Origin: Castor canadensis
Taxonomy: Eukaryota > Chordata > Mammalia > Rodentia > Castoridae
Reading direction: 5' to 3'
DNA: 64,000 bases
Assembly: GCF_047511655.1 (NCBI RefSeq)
Contig: NC_133390.1
Location: forward strand, 161,670,583 to 161,734,582
Position numbers and translations under genes: made by a program. The notes beneath the pieces were generated by a model that was not told the DNA's origin, did not search any database, and saw only the letters and a program-made list of their open reading frames with translations. Below, one piece after another: positions 1 through 12,167 of the stretch (positions within the stretch are counted from its first letter, which is position 1; every line of letters starts with the position of its first letter).

Positions 1-69
1 TTCAGCCAGATACTCAGATCCTGCTTCTGGGCCTGCTTGAGCCACTCAGGATTCCAAGGGCTCTTGCTT

Positions 70-447
70 TGGACTGAATTCCATCATCCCTTTCCCTACA
101 AACTGATATGTTGAAGCCTAACACCCAATGTGACTATATTTTAGAGTAAGGGTTTTAAGGAGGTAATGAAAGTTAAATGAGATTGTAGGGGAGAGCCCTG
201 ATCTGATAGGATTAGTGCCCAAATTAAAAAAGACACCAGGGGGCTGTTCTCTCTCCACCATGTGAGGATGGAGTAAGAAGGAGGCCATTTGCACACCAGG
301 TAGAGAGCCCTTGGAAGAAACTAAATCTGCCAGCACTTTGATCTTGGACTTTGCAGCCTCTGGAACCGTGAGGAAATGAACTTCTGTTGTGTAAGCCATG
401 CAGCCTGTGGTGTTTTGTTATGGCAGTGCCAGCAGACTAATACACCT
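70..447 (+). mobile_element. MaLR-type solo LTR (MLT1/MST-like) fossil
   Basis: This stretch follows the pattern of mammalian apparent LTR retrotransposon (ERVL-MaLR) LTRs. It has 'atatgttgaagcctaac' near the start, 'gggattagtgccc'-like and 'ccatgtgaggatgg' segments in the middle, and a tail with 'cttctgttgtgtaagcca' and 'cagactaatacac'. Only one LTR is seen and no internal region flanks it. It is old and diverged. Family assignment within MaLR is approximate. Confidence 0.75.
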
Positions 448-2420
448 GTCTCTGCCATCCAAGCTGTCCAGTTGTTCTGGCTATACAACAAGTCTTCCCA
501 AGAGGCGGCCTCTTGCAAGTGTTAAATGAGAAGCGGAGTCGAGGATTCCCCTTCCTGGCCTCAGTGTTCTCACTAATGTAACCTGCCCCTTCTGAGCCAA
601 AGTCCAGGGAAGGGAAATTGGGACCCTCTCCTAATCCTTTTACTTCCTCGTTCTCCAACGGAGGGAACCACCTTAGCCTTTGATGACCTCCTTCTTCCTC
701 AATTCCTCAAGGTCTAAAAAGCAACAGACTTTTCTTTTGTGACTCCTAATTATGTCTGTCTTTCTTCCTCACTCGTTGAGCCTTAGTGGTGGATGGAAGT
801 GTCTATTCCACATCCCTGAAAAGTTCTATGGGACAGATCCTCCAAGTCCATTCATTGGTACAAGGGAGCAATAAATGGATTTGAAACAGCCTGCCTTGCA
901 AGGCCATGTCCTGTTGCATGATCCTATTTCTGAATGAGAAAAGCTTTGGTCATCCTTAGCACTTAAATCTTTCCCCTGGCCAACAGGATACCTAGGGGAT
1001 GTGTGAGAGAAGACTATGTTCTGGGAGAGGCCAAAGAGAAAGGGATACAAAAATAAAATATAAATTACCCCATTTTGTATAGGTCAGTATATGGCCATTT
1101 TAACCAGAAAATGGTCTCATTTTACATACTTCTCTTCCCCTAGCTTTAAAATTCACTTAAGATTATATCTTCATCCTTCCACTTAAGCATGTAGAGATTC
1201 ACCTTGCTCTTCTATCTCTACCTCCCAAGTTCAAGTCACCCAAACTGCCCAGCTTCCACTCTTGCCCTGTAAAACACTTTCTCCCTACCCACCACAGGTT
1301 GTCCCTGCTGTCCCCTTCCTGTCGCTGCTTTCTTGCCTTTCCCAGGAAACCACAATGGCAGAGTTCAGTTCCCAGCATCTAGCATACAGCTGGTCCAAAG
1401 CCATTCACAACAAGCTCTTCATTTACTGTTTTTCTTCATTCTCTTTCCAGATCCTTCTGCTTGAACTCCAGCTGTGCCGTAAAGGAAAGCTGGGTGGAGA
1501 CAGTGGAACCACATCCAAGTTTGCAAGTCTGGGGAAACAGCCCCTGAGGGCAGGTTGGAAAAGCACTGTCCAGAATTCTGTCTGGTGGTCTCTTGAAATC
1601 AGCGGTAGGAGAGGGCTGTGTGTGCTCAGATGCTCCACACCCACTTCTGCTCCAGTTCCTCTTTTCTCCCAGGGGAAAGATGGCTACACTTTCCTCCAAG
1701 CAGCCTTGAGGGATCATGAGAGGTTGTTTTCCACGGTTTTCCTGCACCTCCCTTTCCTGCTGTGCCCACACCTGTCTGCGAGGGTCATGGGAAGCCCTGC
1801 AGTCTACGTCTACGTAGCAAGGTAGTGAAACGCACTACCCCTGTGTCATGTGTGTCCCTTTTGTGTGCAAAAGGAAAAACATCTCTCAGACTTGCAGCCA
1901 GGAAATGCTTTGCATCTTACAAGCATCTGGTATTTTTTTTCATGCTCGGTAAAAGTGTGTTGTTTGTTTTCATTTATTTATTTTTAATTGAGGGAAGTAT
2001 ATATTCATAGCATACAACATCTTTTCAACTAGATAGGCATTGTGGAATGATTAAATCAAGCTAATTAACATATGCATTATTTCACATACTTACCATTTTT
2101 TTATCATGACCAAAATCTACTTTCAGATTTTCATGTTTACCACACTTAGTTATTAACTACAGTCACCACGTCATACAACAGAAATCTTGAATCAATTCCC
2201 CCTTTCTGACTGAAAGTGTATCCTTCACCCATCATCCCCTGATCCACGTCCCTAGGCCCCCAGCCCTGGGTAACCCCCGTTCTACTCCCTCCTTCTATAG
2301 CGTTGGTTTCAGATGCTACATAGAAATGAGGCCGTGCAGTGTCATGTTACCTCCTACTCATCAGCTTTTCCTCCAACTTCACCTCACTCTTCTACACCAC
2401 TCTTCATTTTTAGCTTATTA
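448..2420. other. Unassigned intergenic sequence
   Basis: No gene, RNA or clear repeat was recognised in most of this stretch. The part after about 1970 is AT-rich and reads like old L1 3' or other interspersed-repeat sequence. The longest open frame, near 1262-1825 on the + strand, has no recognisable domain and no supporting splice or promoter context. Confidence 0.4.
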
Positions 2421-2429
2421 TAGTTTGAT

Positions 2430-2785
2430 TACTTTTTTTTTTTTTGGTGGTATTGGGGTTTGAACTCAGGGCCTCACACTTGTTAGGCAGGCACTCTACT
2501 GCTTGAGCTACTCCACCAGCTCATAGTTTGATTGATTACTTTATTGAAGTCGTTGGTTATAGCTATGAACAAACGCTAACCTTTTTGTGGGTGCTGGGGT
2601 TATGAACTCAGGGCCTACACCTTAAGCCACTCCACTAGCCCTTTTTTTGTGTGTCTAATGGGTTTTTGCAAGATAAGGTCTTGCAAACTATTTCCCTGGG
2701 CTGGCTTCGAGCCATGGTCCTCCTGAACTCTGCCTCCTGAGTAGCTAGGATTGCAGATGTGACCCACTATGCCCAGCCCTGAATA
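2430..2785 (-). mobile_element. Two adjacent minus-strand ID / B1-ID SINEs
   Basis: A T-rich run (the A-tail read in antisense) is followed by 'tggggtttgaactcagggcc' and 'ctactgcttgagctact', the antisense of the ID-like right monomer. A second copy from about 2590 is dimeric: the ID-like part runs into 'cctcctgagtagctagga', the antisense B1-like part. The pair is diverged. Confidence 0.75.
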
Positions 2786-2789
2786 AATG

Positions 2790-3115
2790 CTTTTAACCCA
2801 GTGTACGTTTGTCCAAATTATCTCCTTTATTTATTTATTTATCTCCCTAACAAGAATGTAAATTCTTTGAGGATACAGACTCAGGCCTTCCAGGAAGCAG
2901 ACACCAACATGGATTATGAAGTACAAGATATTTGTAGGAGGGAATGCCTGTGAAGGATGAGGGGAAGGAGGCAGGCATAGATAGAGTGCCAGACACACAT
3001 GAAGGGAGAGAGAGACAAAAGGAGATGCCTTGGGCTATAACAGCTCTGAGAGTTGGACTGATGAGTGGGGTAAGGATTGCCACACTTGGCAGGAATTGTC
3101 TGGCTACAGGACCCC
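2790..3115. other. Unassigned intergenic sequence
   Basis: Short stretch between SINEs and an LTR fossil. It holds a small (TTTA)n run near 2824-2842. Nothing else was recognised. Confidence 0.35.
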
Positions 3116-3117
3116 TG

Positions 3118-3512
3118 CTGTTAGGGTTTGAACATGAAATGTCCCCCACAGGCTCATATGGTGAATGCTTGGTCCCCAGCTGGGAGCACTATTTAAGAAG
3201 ATGGTAGAAACTTTAGGAGGAAGTTGGTCCAAGGGATGTGCCTTTGAAGGTTATACCTGGTCCCCTGTCCCCTCCTGGCTCTTTGCTTCTTGTCCACCAT
3301 GAGGTGACTGGCACCTGCCATCTACTCCTGCTGCCTGCTTTCTACTCCTGCCGCCATGATGTTCTGCCTTACCATGGACCCAGAATTAAGAGAGCCAAGG
3401 ACTGTGGGCTGAAACTTCTCAAACTGTGAGCCAAAACAAATCCTTCCTCCCTTTAAGTCGTTCTCTCAGGTATTTTGGTCCCAGTCACAGCAAGAGAACT
3501 AACTTAGCCACC
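3118..3512 (+). mobile_element. MaLR-type LTR fossil (ORR1/MT-like)
   Basis: The sequence matches the layout of rodent-type MaLR LTRs: 'gtttgaacatgaaatgtccc' at the start, then 'gcttggtccccagct', and the closing segment 'gtgagccaaaacaaatcctt' followed by 'caggtattttggtccca' and 'cagcaagagaactaactta'. No coding internal part is present, so it is read as a solo LTR. Confidence 0.7.
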
Positions 3513-4201
3513 AAGCTAAGTCATCAGGTAGGATGGCCTCCACGTAAGCACAAAAGGGAATGCAGGGATGGCAGTGGAGGCTCTCGATTGACTTTGCTTC
3601 TGGCTGTAGGTTCTCCCTTGGCAGAGAGCTGAGCAGCACACATCTGTACCCACCACCTGGACCTTGCCTGACTTTTTACCACTATCCCTAAAACCAGGGC
3701 CACCCCCCAACCAGCCAGAGGGGGTCATGCCCTTTTCCTGTAGCTGCCATTTGGAAGGCTCTCACCACTGGTCAGAGCCCAGATGGGCAGCATAACTCTG
3801 GTCAAGCCTGGGAGTGCCTAGGACCACACAGGATCGTCCCAAAGAGGCCTGAACACAGCCCAGGTAGGCATAGCCCAGCCCTCCTGAACTTCACCGCTGG
3901 GCTCCAGGATGGCAACCTGTACCTGCCATGCCCTGACTCAACTGCCTTTGCCTCTGCCTGAACCTCCTCCATCTTTTGCATGTGCAATGCTTCTTGTCAA
4001 GCTTCCCCTCCCCCTTTGACACATGTGAAGTAGATTGTCCCCACCTTAGAGCAGAACATCACAGCCACCCAGATTAGATTCAGCCCATGTTCCAGTTGGA
4101 GGGAAAGTTTTGCGACTTGAGAAAATTCAGCCACTTATGAGTGCACACAAATTTCTAGACGTTTCCTCATCTACTAGACAGAATTCTACCCTTGTTTTCC
4201 A

Positions 4202-4234
<33 letters not shown>

Positions 4235-5330
4235 CTCTCTACCCCTTCCTTCCTCCACCCTCTTTCTCCCTTTCTACAACAAAGAGAGTCTTAGCTATGT
4301 CACCATCTAGACAGGTGGGTGGCAGAGTAAGGAGAATGGGAAAGACAGGGCCTGTGGAATTGTGGGAAGAAGGACTTGCCCTGATGCTGAATGGCCAAAA
4401 AGTAGGAAGCAGAGACAAACTGGGAGGGAGCAGAGAGTCACGGGAGCTTGGCTGCAGGAAGACTGGCAGACACTGCCAATGACACCCCACCTCACCCCTC
4501 CACCCTCCCCACCTCAACCCCTCATTCCCCCAACCCCCACCCCCCCACCCCCACCAAAAGGCATCGGTCCCTTTCTTGTTGACCGGTTCTCAGATTGTTC
4601 ACTGTCTCCCGGCAAAAGAAAGGGAGGTCGTCTGCAGACTCTGTCATCCTCAGCCAGGAAGGTTAGTTGGGCCAAGCCAACTGCGGTACCTCCACTATCA
4701 GTACCAACATGCATGGCTTGGAATGTAGGCATGACAAAGTGCCACAAACAGAGTAGCCTCAACAGCAGTGAGAAAGTTATTGTTACAGACATTTGGAGCA
4801 AGAAGTCTTAAGCCAAGGTGTGAGCAAGGCTTGTTTCCTTCTGAGGGCCTGGGGGAGAGCCTGCCACATGCCACTCTCCTGTCCCTTGCTGGTCTCTCTC
4901 CCAGCTCTTGATAGACCAAGTGACCCCTGGGATACAGATGTCTTCTCCCCATATCTTTACATCACTTTCCTTCTATGTGTGTCTGTCTTTGTATCCCAAC
5001 TTCCATTTTTATAAGGATCCAGTCATATTGGAAATAGGGTCCACCCTACTGGCCTCATCTGAACTTGATCATCTGCAAAAACCCTCTTTCTAAATAAAGT
5101 CCTATTTGTATGTGGAATGAGGAAATCAAGACTGGAACATCTTTTTTGGGGGATGGAGGGCAGGAGAGGGAAGCACACAATTCAACCCATAAACTATATG
5201 AGAAAAAATTCCTCCTGATTAAAATACGGTGCGTATACTTAATGAAATCCATTTTTAAATTTCTGTAACTAAGTTTTAAAAAACGGGGCATGGGCAGGAG
5301 TAGGGGAAGGAGTGGAGGGAAGGGTCCCAA
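3513..5330. other. Unassigned intergenic sequence with simple repeats
   Basis: No gene was recognised. A (CT)n microsatellite lies at 4203-4240 and a C-rich CCCCCA-type tract at about 4488-4556. Open frames over these tracts on both strands are low-complexity translations, not genes. Confidence 0.4.
4201..4240. repeat. (CT)n microsatellite
   Basis: About 40 bases of nearly pure CT dinucleotide with two CTAT interruptions. Confidence 0.9.
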
Positions 5331-5341
5331 GTGGAGAGGAC

Positions 5342-5353
5342 AGCGCATGCGCG
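5342..5353. promoter_or_regulatory. NRF1-like palindrome in a small CpG-containing patch
   Basis: The perfect palindrome GCGCATGCGC at 5343-5352 matches the core of the nuclear respiratory factor 1 consensus. It lies in a short patch (about 5340-5400) with several CpGs, in otherwise CpG-poor DNA. Such a site often marks a promoter. No gene starting here was recognised, so a role is inference only. Confidence 0.35.
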
Positions 5354-5869
5354 GGCCTGTGAGCCAGTGAAAGTGACGCGAGCAGCGCCTTCCTGGTCAG
5401 TGCTCAGCCAGCTCGCCCTGGGAACCAAAAGCTGCCAATCGTTCCTGCTCTAAAGGGTCTTCCCTCCATCCCTTCGGTTGCCAGGATGTAGTTTCTGGGC
5501 TGTGCCTATCTGCAGAGCATCTTGGGTTGGATGGAGCTGCTTTGTGCTCTTCCTCCCTTGGAGACCAGGGAGGGGTCTTTAGAGGAAGCACTTCCTCTTC
5601 TTCCCATAGTGTTGGAAGTCAGCCAGCAGGCACCCAAGCAGCACTGGGCCTGGGCAGCTGCAGAACAAGGCAGAACCAGAGCCAGAACTCACAGCTGTGG
5701 CTGGGCACCTGTTTTTCCAAAGAACTTCTCAGGAATAGATCCTGCATTGGGGTTCGGCTGGGCTTGGACAATAGAAAGGTTTCAAAAGCTGAGCGGTGTG
5801 GTTGGACTCAGAGTTAGTAATGGATGGCTGAGAAGGGTGCATTGGGTTGAAGACTAACCCTTCATATCT

Positions 5870-6585
5870 GCCAGGAATCTCAGATTTTGACCTTGTATTC
5901 AAATAAGTTCTTTGAAGATGTAATCAGGATAAGGATAAAATCAGCCTGGACTACAGTGGACCCTAAATCCAGTGACAGTGTCCTCATAAGAAGCAGAGTG
6001 GAGCTGGGCATGGTGGCTCACATCTGTAATCTTACCTACTCAGGAGGCAGAGCTAAGAAGGATTGGGGTTTGAGGCCAGCCCAGGCAAAAAGTTCCAGAG
6101 ACCCAGTCTCAACAGATAAAACCTGGGCGTAGTCCCTGTCATCCAGCTTCATGGGAGGAATAACTGGAAGGATCAAGGTTCAGGCCAGCCTGGGCATAAA
6201 TACAGGCTCCATCTGAAAAATAACTAAACCAGAAAGAGCTGGGGGTGTGGCCTTGCAATGCAAAGTCCTGAGTCCAAGCCCCAGTACCACAGAAGGAGGA
6301 GGAGGAGGAGGACAGGAAGAGAAGGAGGTAAGACATAAGGTGAAACACATTGGGAAGGAGGCCACAGAAGATTAAGGCAGAGGGTGGAGCTAAGCCAAGA
6401 ATACCGAGAGCCCCAAAAGCTGAAAGAGGCCAGGAAAAACCATCCCTTGGGGCCTTCAGAAGGGTTGTAGCCTTTTGATTTTAGACTCTGGCAACCAGAA
6501 CTGTGGAAGAATACACTTCTGTTGTCTTAAGCCACCAAGTTTGTGGTGATTTGTCACCACAGCTGTATGAGACTAATGCAGGCAG
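5870..6585 (+). mobile_element. MLT1-type MaLR LTR fossil split by a SINE
   Basis: The left part (about 5870-6000) has 'gatgtaatcaggataagg' and 'gtgtcctcataagaag'. The right part (about 6330-6585) has 'ccagaactgtggaagaata', 'cttctgttgtcttaagcc' and 'gagactaatgcag'. These are the two ends of an MLT1-like LTR. A dimeric SINE sits between them, so the LTR is older than the SINE. Confidence 0.7.
6003..6320 (+). mobile_element. Dimeric B1-ID SINE inserted in the LTR fossil
   Basis: The left part begins 'gctgggcatggtggctcaca' and the right part contains 'gagctgggggtgtggcc' and 'caagccccagtaccacag', ending in a (GGA)n tail. This is the standard dimeric SINE of the window in full length. Confidence 0.85.
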
Positions 6586-6739
6586 CAGTTCAGTAATCTT
6601 TATTTCACTTTAAGATACTTCGGCCTATTCATTCCACTGCCAGGAAATTACAATAAAAAGTATTCTCTATTAAACTAGCAGAAGAAAACATGGAGACAGC
6701 TCAGGACATTGGAATAGGCAAGGAGTTTTTGGATAAGCC

Positions 6740-6865
6740 CCCCAAAGCAAAAATAAGACAGGCCTCGTGGTACATACCTGTAATCCCAGCACTCAAGTGG
6801 CTGGAGCTGGAGGATCCTGAGTTGAGGGGCAGCCTGGACTACAAGCTTCAGCAAGGGAAACAATC
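6740..6865 (+). mobile_element. B1-like SINE monomer
   Basis: Contains 'acatacctgtaatcccagca' and 'gcagcctggactacaagc', the B1-like left part without the ID-like right part. Confidence 0.65.
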
Positions 6866-6874
6866 AATAGGGTG

Positions 6875-7860
6875 AAGAGACAACCTCCACAATGGACAAA
6901 AACATTTTCAAACTGTCTATCTGGCAAGGGGTTTATAGCCACACTGTACAAGGAACTCAAACAACTCAATAGCAACAGTGAACAGAATCATGCTAATCTG
7001 ATTAAACAGACGTTTCTCAAAAGAAGGGCCACAGGCATGTGGAAATTTCACCATCACTAATTGTCAGGGAAATTTGAGTTAAAAGCACAATGAGAAATCA
7101 CCTTGCTCTAGTTAGAATGGCTATTGTCAAAAAGACGAAGACACAAGCTCTGAAGAAGATGGAGAAAAGGGAATCTCATACACCGTTGGTGGGAATGTAA
7201 ATTAGTACAGCCATTATGAAAAACAGTATGAAAGTTCCTTAAAAAAATGAAAACTAGAAATACCATAGGATCCAGCCATCCCACTCCTAGGATGAAGTCA
7301 GCATGTCAGAGACAGCACACACACTTACGTATTGCAGCACGACTCACGACAGTCAAGAACTCTAAGCATCCGTCAAGAAGAACAGATAGAGAATAGGCGA
7401 TGTGTACCACTCAGACAGGATGAAGTCCTGTCACTTGGGACAATGTAGATGCAATTGGAGGTCAACATGTTAAGTGAAATAATAAGCAAGGCACAGAAAG
7501 ACAAACGCCCCATCTTACTCACCTGTGAGTCTACGAAAGTCGATCTCATAGAAGTTTGGGGTAGAATAGTGATTACCAGAAACCGGGGAGGGTGGGGGAA
7601 GTGGAGAAAGATTGGTGAGTGGGTGCTAAGCTATGTTCACACAGGAAAAATAAGTCCTGGTGTTTCTGACTACCGAAAACAATAGTGCTAGAAGAAAGAA
7701 GTTTGACTGTTTTCACCATAAAGAAATGAGAACTGTTACCCTGATTTGAATATTACACAATACATACATATATTAAAACATCACAGGCTACCCACAAATA
7801 TGATTTTATGCATTAGTTGAAAATTTATAATTAAAATTTTTTAATTAAAAAAGAGTATTC
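6875..7860 (+). mobile_element. L1 (LINE) ORF2 3' fragment
   Basis: Frames through this region give the familiar L1 ORF2 C-terminal pattern, including a match for 'PQWTKTFSNCLSGKGFIATLY', read as a diverged WEKxFxN...DKGLIxxIY motif. The DNA phrase 'catacaccgttggtgggaat' and the following '...tacagccattatgaaaaacag' are also typical of L1. The open frame is interrupted many times. It ends near an A/T-rich stretch at about 7820-7860. Confidence 0.75.
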
Positions 7861-8020
7861 TCTCTTATGTATGCCAACATACATATAAGAAGGTATCATT
7901 TGAGAAATGAGGGTGGAAGTTTATAAACTGCAATTTGTGCCAGAATATAGTTTTATGTTTTGGTAGCTTTTATTTTGAAATCATTAAAGGTTTGCAGAAA
8001 AGATTCAAGAATAAAACAAA
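7861..8020. other. AT-rich intergenic sequence
   Basis: Nothing recognised. Confidence 0.3.
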
Positions 8021-8021
8021 G

Positions 8022-8470
8022 ATGGGTGCCTGTGGCTCACACCTGTAATCCTAGCTACTTGGGAGGCTGAGATCAGGAAGATTGCAGTTTGAGGCCAACC
8101 CAGACAAATGGTTCTTGAAACCCTATCTCCAAAATAATTTGAGCAAAATGAACTGGAGGTGTGGCTCAAGTAGTAAATCACACGCTTTGCAAGAGAGAAG
8201 CTCTGAGTTCAAACCCCAGTCCCACACATACACACAAAAGAACAGGACAAAAAACATATGTATAGGGGCCAGGCACGGTGGCACAATCTGTAATTCCAGC
8301 TACTCAGAAGGCAGAGGTAGGACTGTGGTCTGAGGCCAGTCTGGGCAAAAGTGAGAGATTCTGTCTGAAAAACAAACTAAAGCAAAAAAGGCTGGAGGCT
8401 GTGCTTAACTGATAGAGTACTTGCCTAGCAAGCACAAGGCCCTGAGTTCAAATCCTAGTATCTTTCTCAC
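8022..8470 (+). mobile_element. Two tandem dimeric B1-ID SINEs
   Basis: The first copy (8022-8240) starts 'gtgcctgtggctcacacctg' and carries 'gtggctcaagtagtaaatca'. The second (8268-8470) starts 'gccaggcacggtggcaca' and carries 'ctgagttcaaatcctagta'. Both are in + orientation, each with its own tail. Confidence 0.85.
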
Positions 8471-9029
8471 TCAAGCGCACACACATATTTATACCTATAT
8501 ACCTTTCACTGATCTTCCCCAATCATTATACAAAATATCATGTTACATATGGGGAACACTGGTTTGGATGATTCATGACTTCAGAAATAATGGAGGCCAG
8601 AAAAAAATGTACCATTGTAAAAGTTTTGTTGAAAGAGAAAATTGGATTCGGTACCCAACAAAAATATCCTTCAAGTATGAAAGTGAAAAGATAAAGGAAT
8701 AAGAACAGTGCAGAGGGAGTGAATAATGTTGGGGGGCAGGGAGTGAGGCCTATTTAGTAGAGTCATCCAGGAAGGTTCAATGAGGAGTCATGTAAGGTGG
8801 ACCTTGAGAGGTGAGTAGGGGTCTGCCCTAGGAAAGTCATCAGGTCTCAATTCTAGCACAGAGTCTGATGCACAGTGGGTGCACAATGCATTTGGCTTGA
8901 ATGAATAAGGGAAAGAGTGAGAGAAGGAGAAGCTGTGTGTGAAAAGGGTTTGGATTTTCTTGATCATTCTAGAGGCCAAAACCAGGGCTGAATGTGGAAG
9001 ATACAGAGAATCAGGAAAGGGTGATCTTT

Positions 9030-9145
9030 TTTTTCCCTTGAGACAGGGTCTTACTACGCAGTCCAGGCTGACTTCAAACGTGAGATCTTGCTTTGACCTC
9101 CCCAATGCTGGGCTTACAGGCATGAACCACCACACCTGGCAAGAG
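9030..9145 (-). mobile_element. B1-like SINE, antisense
   Basis: A T-run followed by 'gagacagggtcttactacgc' and ending 'accaccacacctggc', the antisense of a B1 monomer. Confidence 0.75.
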
Positions 9146-9925
9146 ATATCAATTAGCATTCTGACAGTAGAAAGGAGTGGGATGGTTCTCGGCCTAAGGA
9201 GCCATTGTGATAGGGACTGACAATATGCAGTGCAGCTGACATAAAAGCCAACCCACTCCAGGTGGACAGGAAGGAGGCACCAGCTCCCATCACAAGTTGC
9301 CTGGTATCATCTGGAAAGTGACCAAAGCTACAGAGATAGCTCTCACCCTTCAGTGCGCACATCTGAGCCCCACTGTAGGGCCTGCTCCATGGTGGCTGAA
9401 GCGGCCCTGGGGTCTGCATTCAGAGGTATCCTTCAGGTGACTTTGGTTGAAGTGACTAGAGGACCACACTCTGAGAGACACAGTCTCCCCACCATGTCTG
9501 GGCACCGTCATTCAGACTACTGACAACAAGAGGAAGAGACAGGTGAAGTGCCTGAGGGGCTGCAGGAGGAAACCCACAGGCACTTCCCTAAATGCCAGCA
9601 GCCATCAAAGCCAGCTCCCTGATGCCAGAGAGAAAGGTTTGTTTGTTTGTTTGTTTGTTTTTGAAAACTTGCTGTCCTATTTAACTCTTCTTTGGTGGTT
9701 TTTTTATTTTTAACTTAAAAGGAGACAAAACGAGGGAAAATACCAGGATATATTTCAAAATACCAAAAGTGCAGACCTCTGACAATGAGGACACAGGACT
9801 TCCTATTCCTCTCACGCGTGTCTATAATCGTCATGTTTTCCACAAATCTAGTGCTCTAGGCAACAAAAATAATTAAGATACACAAGGCTCTGGCCCCTCC
9901 CATTGTCCCTTGTCTACATCATGTG
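9146..9925. other. Unassigned intergenic sequence
   Basis: No gene recognised. A (TTTG)n tract lies at about 9639-9662. Confidence 0.35.
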
Positions 9926-9929
9926 TGTG

Positions 9930-10025
9930 ATTTTTTTTTTTTTTGGTGGCACTGGGGTTTGAACTCAGGACCTCATACTTGCCAGGTAGGCACTCTTACC
10001 ACTTGAGCCACTCCACTAGCCCCCT
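9930..10025 (-). mobile_element. ID-like SINE, antisense
   Basis: A 15-base T-run is followed by 'ggtggcactggggtttgaac' and ends 'gagccactccactagccc'. Confidence 0.85.
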
Positions 10026-11435
10026 TTTTTACACTGTAAATGCATTTTGGGAATGTGAACTTTGTAATGTTCAAGCAGTGGGTTTCATTTAGGATGCTTT
10101 AGACGGTGAGAGGAAATGGTACTACTGGCCAGCAGCTCCAGGTTGGCTTCATTCATGATTCCCAGATGCAGCTGCTATCTGCCCTTCTGTTCAGCCATCC
10201 TCAACATGCCAGCCTGTGCTTGGCCAGCTTCCCTCACTGTCCCAAGACGGCTGCCACTGTTCTAGGTGTCACATACTGACATGAACCAAGGCTGTGTCTC
10301 CACTGCAGCTTTTTATTGTCACTTAAGACACTGTCTCAGAGGACTCACCTGTCATAGATAGAACTGGATCACATGGCTTTTCTGAGCTAGAGAAGAGGAC
10401 ATGACCATGACTGATATAAGTCAGAATTTTCTGCAATCATTTGTATGAGAAGTGGACGCTAGAACAGAGTCCAGGCTTTGCTTGCAGGGAGAGAAACTGA
10501 CTTTGGTGTAGGCCCAGTCAACTCTACCACACAAGTTTTTTTCCTTTTTACTGCTTGAGTATTGTTATTGGAGACCCTGACTGTAAAGGCCTGGCTTTGT
10601 CCACATCAAGGGTCTGGCTGCTTGCCCACATCAAGAGAAAATGACACAAAAAATGGAAAAATGGATTCATTGACATTTTTGGCCAAAACTGGGGAAAGAA
10701 CCATTCTCAACCTGCTCTCAGCCTTTCCATAGCAGGATGAGAATTTGTAGAAAGGACAGGACAGAAGGCAGGGGATACGCATATGTGGATTTAACTGTGG
10801 CCCCAGTTCCTGGAGCCAGGAAATGAGTCCTTGTCCTGCCACTACAGGCCAAGGTTTTGGTGGGGCTTCTTAGCCTCAGCCTGATAGTTGCTATAAGTTG
10901 CTGAGGCTGAAAAAGACAATTTTATAAAATCCTAATTGAGAGGGAGCCTCACAGTATAACAGATGAAAAGCCAAGGATTTCCTAGGTAACTATAGGTATA
11001 ATTAATCAGTCTTGGTCACACTGTGGTCTGGTTGATCATTATCAGTTCTGGTCCTGCAAGGTGATCCTGCTTGAGGGACAACTCAGTTTCCATGAGATGA
11101 ATGCAACTCCTTCATCTGGTAGTGGGGTGATCTGTCTGTGAACCTCTTCTCTTCTTGGATCCCAAGGTGACTGTGGATTTAGGACAAGGCCTGGAAACCC
11201 CCAGGTGGTGCCTTTTTGGGGATCTAGAGCAAAAGCTGGCAGTTATTCTTATCTTTGTTCCTTCTTATCTTTGAGTTATGTTATCACTGATATTTAGACA
11301 TATTACTTGAATGACTAACATAACTATATGCAGAATTAAGAAGTCTGACCCAAAATTTTAAGACAAAGGAAAGGGATACAAAACAAAGGCAGGGACGCCC
11401 GCCTTTGGTTATTTTGTGGGCCCAAATGAGGAGTC
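10026..11435. other. Unassigned intergenic sequence
   Basis: No gene, RNA or clear repeat recognised on either strand. Confidence 0.35.
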
Positions 11436-11684
11436 AGTGGTTTTTTTTTAGAAAAATTAGTAATTAAATATCTCCCATCCAAAAAAGTCCAGGGTCTGCA
11501 GCTTTACTCCTGAATTCTATAAAACATTTAAAGAACTAATTCCAATTAAACTACTCCAAAAAATTAAAATGAAAGAAATCTTGCCAAACTCTTTGTGATG
11601 GTATAATTACCCTGTTACCAAAACGTGACAAAGATGCAACAAAAAAAGAAAATTACAGTTGCATATGCCTGAAGAACACAGATT

Positions 11685-12167
11685 TTTAAAAAATTTTTAT
11701 TGTTTTATTATTCATATGTGCATACAATGCTTGGGTCATTTCTCCCCCCTGCCACCACCCCCTCCCTTACCACCCACTCCACCCCCTCCCTTTCCTCCCC
11801 ACCCTCTCAATACCCAGCAGAAACTATTTTGCCCTAATCTCTAATTTTGTTGAAGAGAGAGTATAAGCAATAATAGGAAGGAACAAGTGTTCCTGGTTGA
11901 GATAAGGATAGCTATACAGGGAGTTGACTCACATTAATTTCCTGTGCATGTGTGTTACCTTCTAGGTTAATTCTTTTTTATCTAACCTTTTCTCTAGTTC
12001 CTGGTCCCCTTTTCCTATTGGCCTCAGTTGCTTTTAAGGTATCTGCTTTAGTTTCTCTGTGTTGAGGGCAACAAATGCTAGCTAATTTTTTAGGTGTCTT
12101 ACCTATCCTCACCCCTCCCTTGTGTGCTCTTGCTTTTATCATGTGCTCAAAGTCCAATCCCCTTGTA
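11685..12167 (-). mobile_element. 5'-truncated L1 3' UTR, antisense, with target-site duplication
   Basis: Starts with T-rich sequence (antisense tail), then 'atatgtgcatacaatgcttg', the L1 3'-end type that recurs at 46.4 and 47.0 kb. It is flanked by an 11-base duplication, GAACACAGATT, at 11674-11684 and 12168-12178. The L1 ORF2 host sequence resumes directly after it. Confidence 0.85.

Noticed and set aside
1262-1825. A 187-codon open frame on the + strand
   Set aside because: It has no recognisable domain, no promoter or splice context and unremarkable composition. Other frames on the opposite strand overlap it. Open frames of this length occur by chance in GC-moderate intergenic DNA.
4362-4811. 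A 149-codon + strand open frame with a proline run
   Set aside because: The proline run is a translation of the C-rich simple repeat, and no family match is seen.
8160-8225. tRNA-like segment with a B-box-like GTTCAAACCCC, recurring across the window
   Set aside because: It is the tRNA-derived ID-like half of the SINE, present dozens of times with A-rich tails. It is not a tRNA gene.
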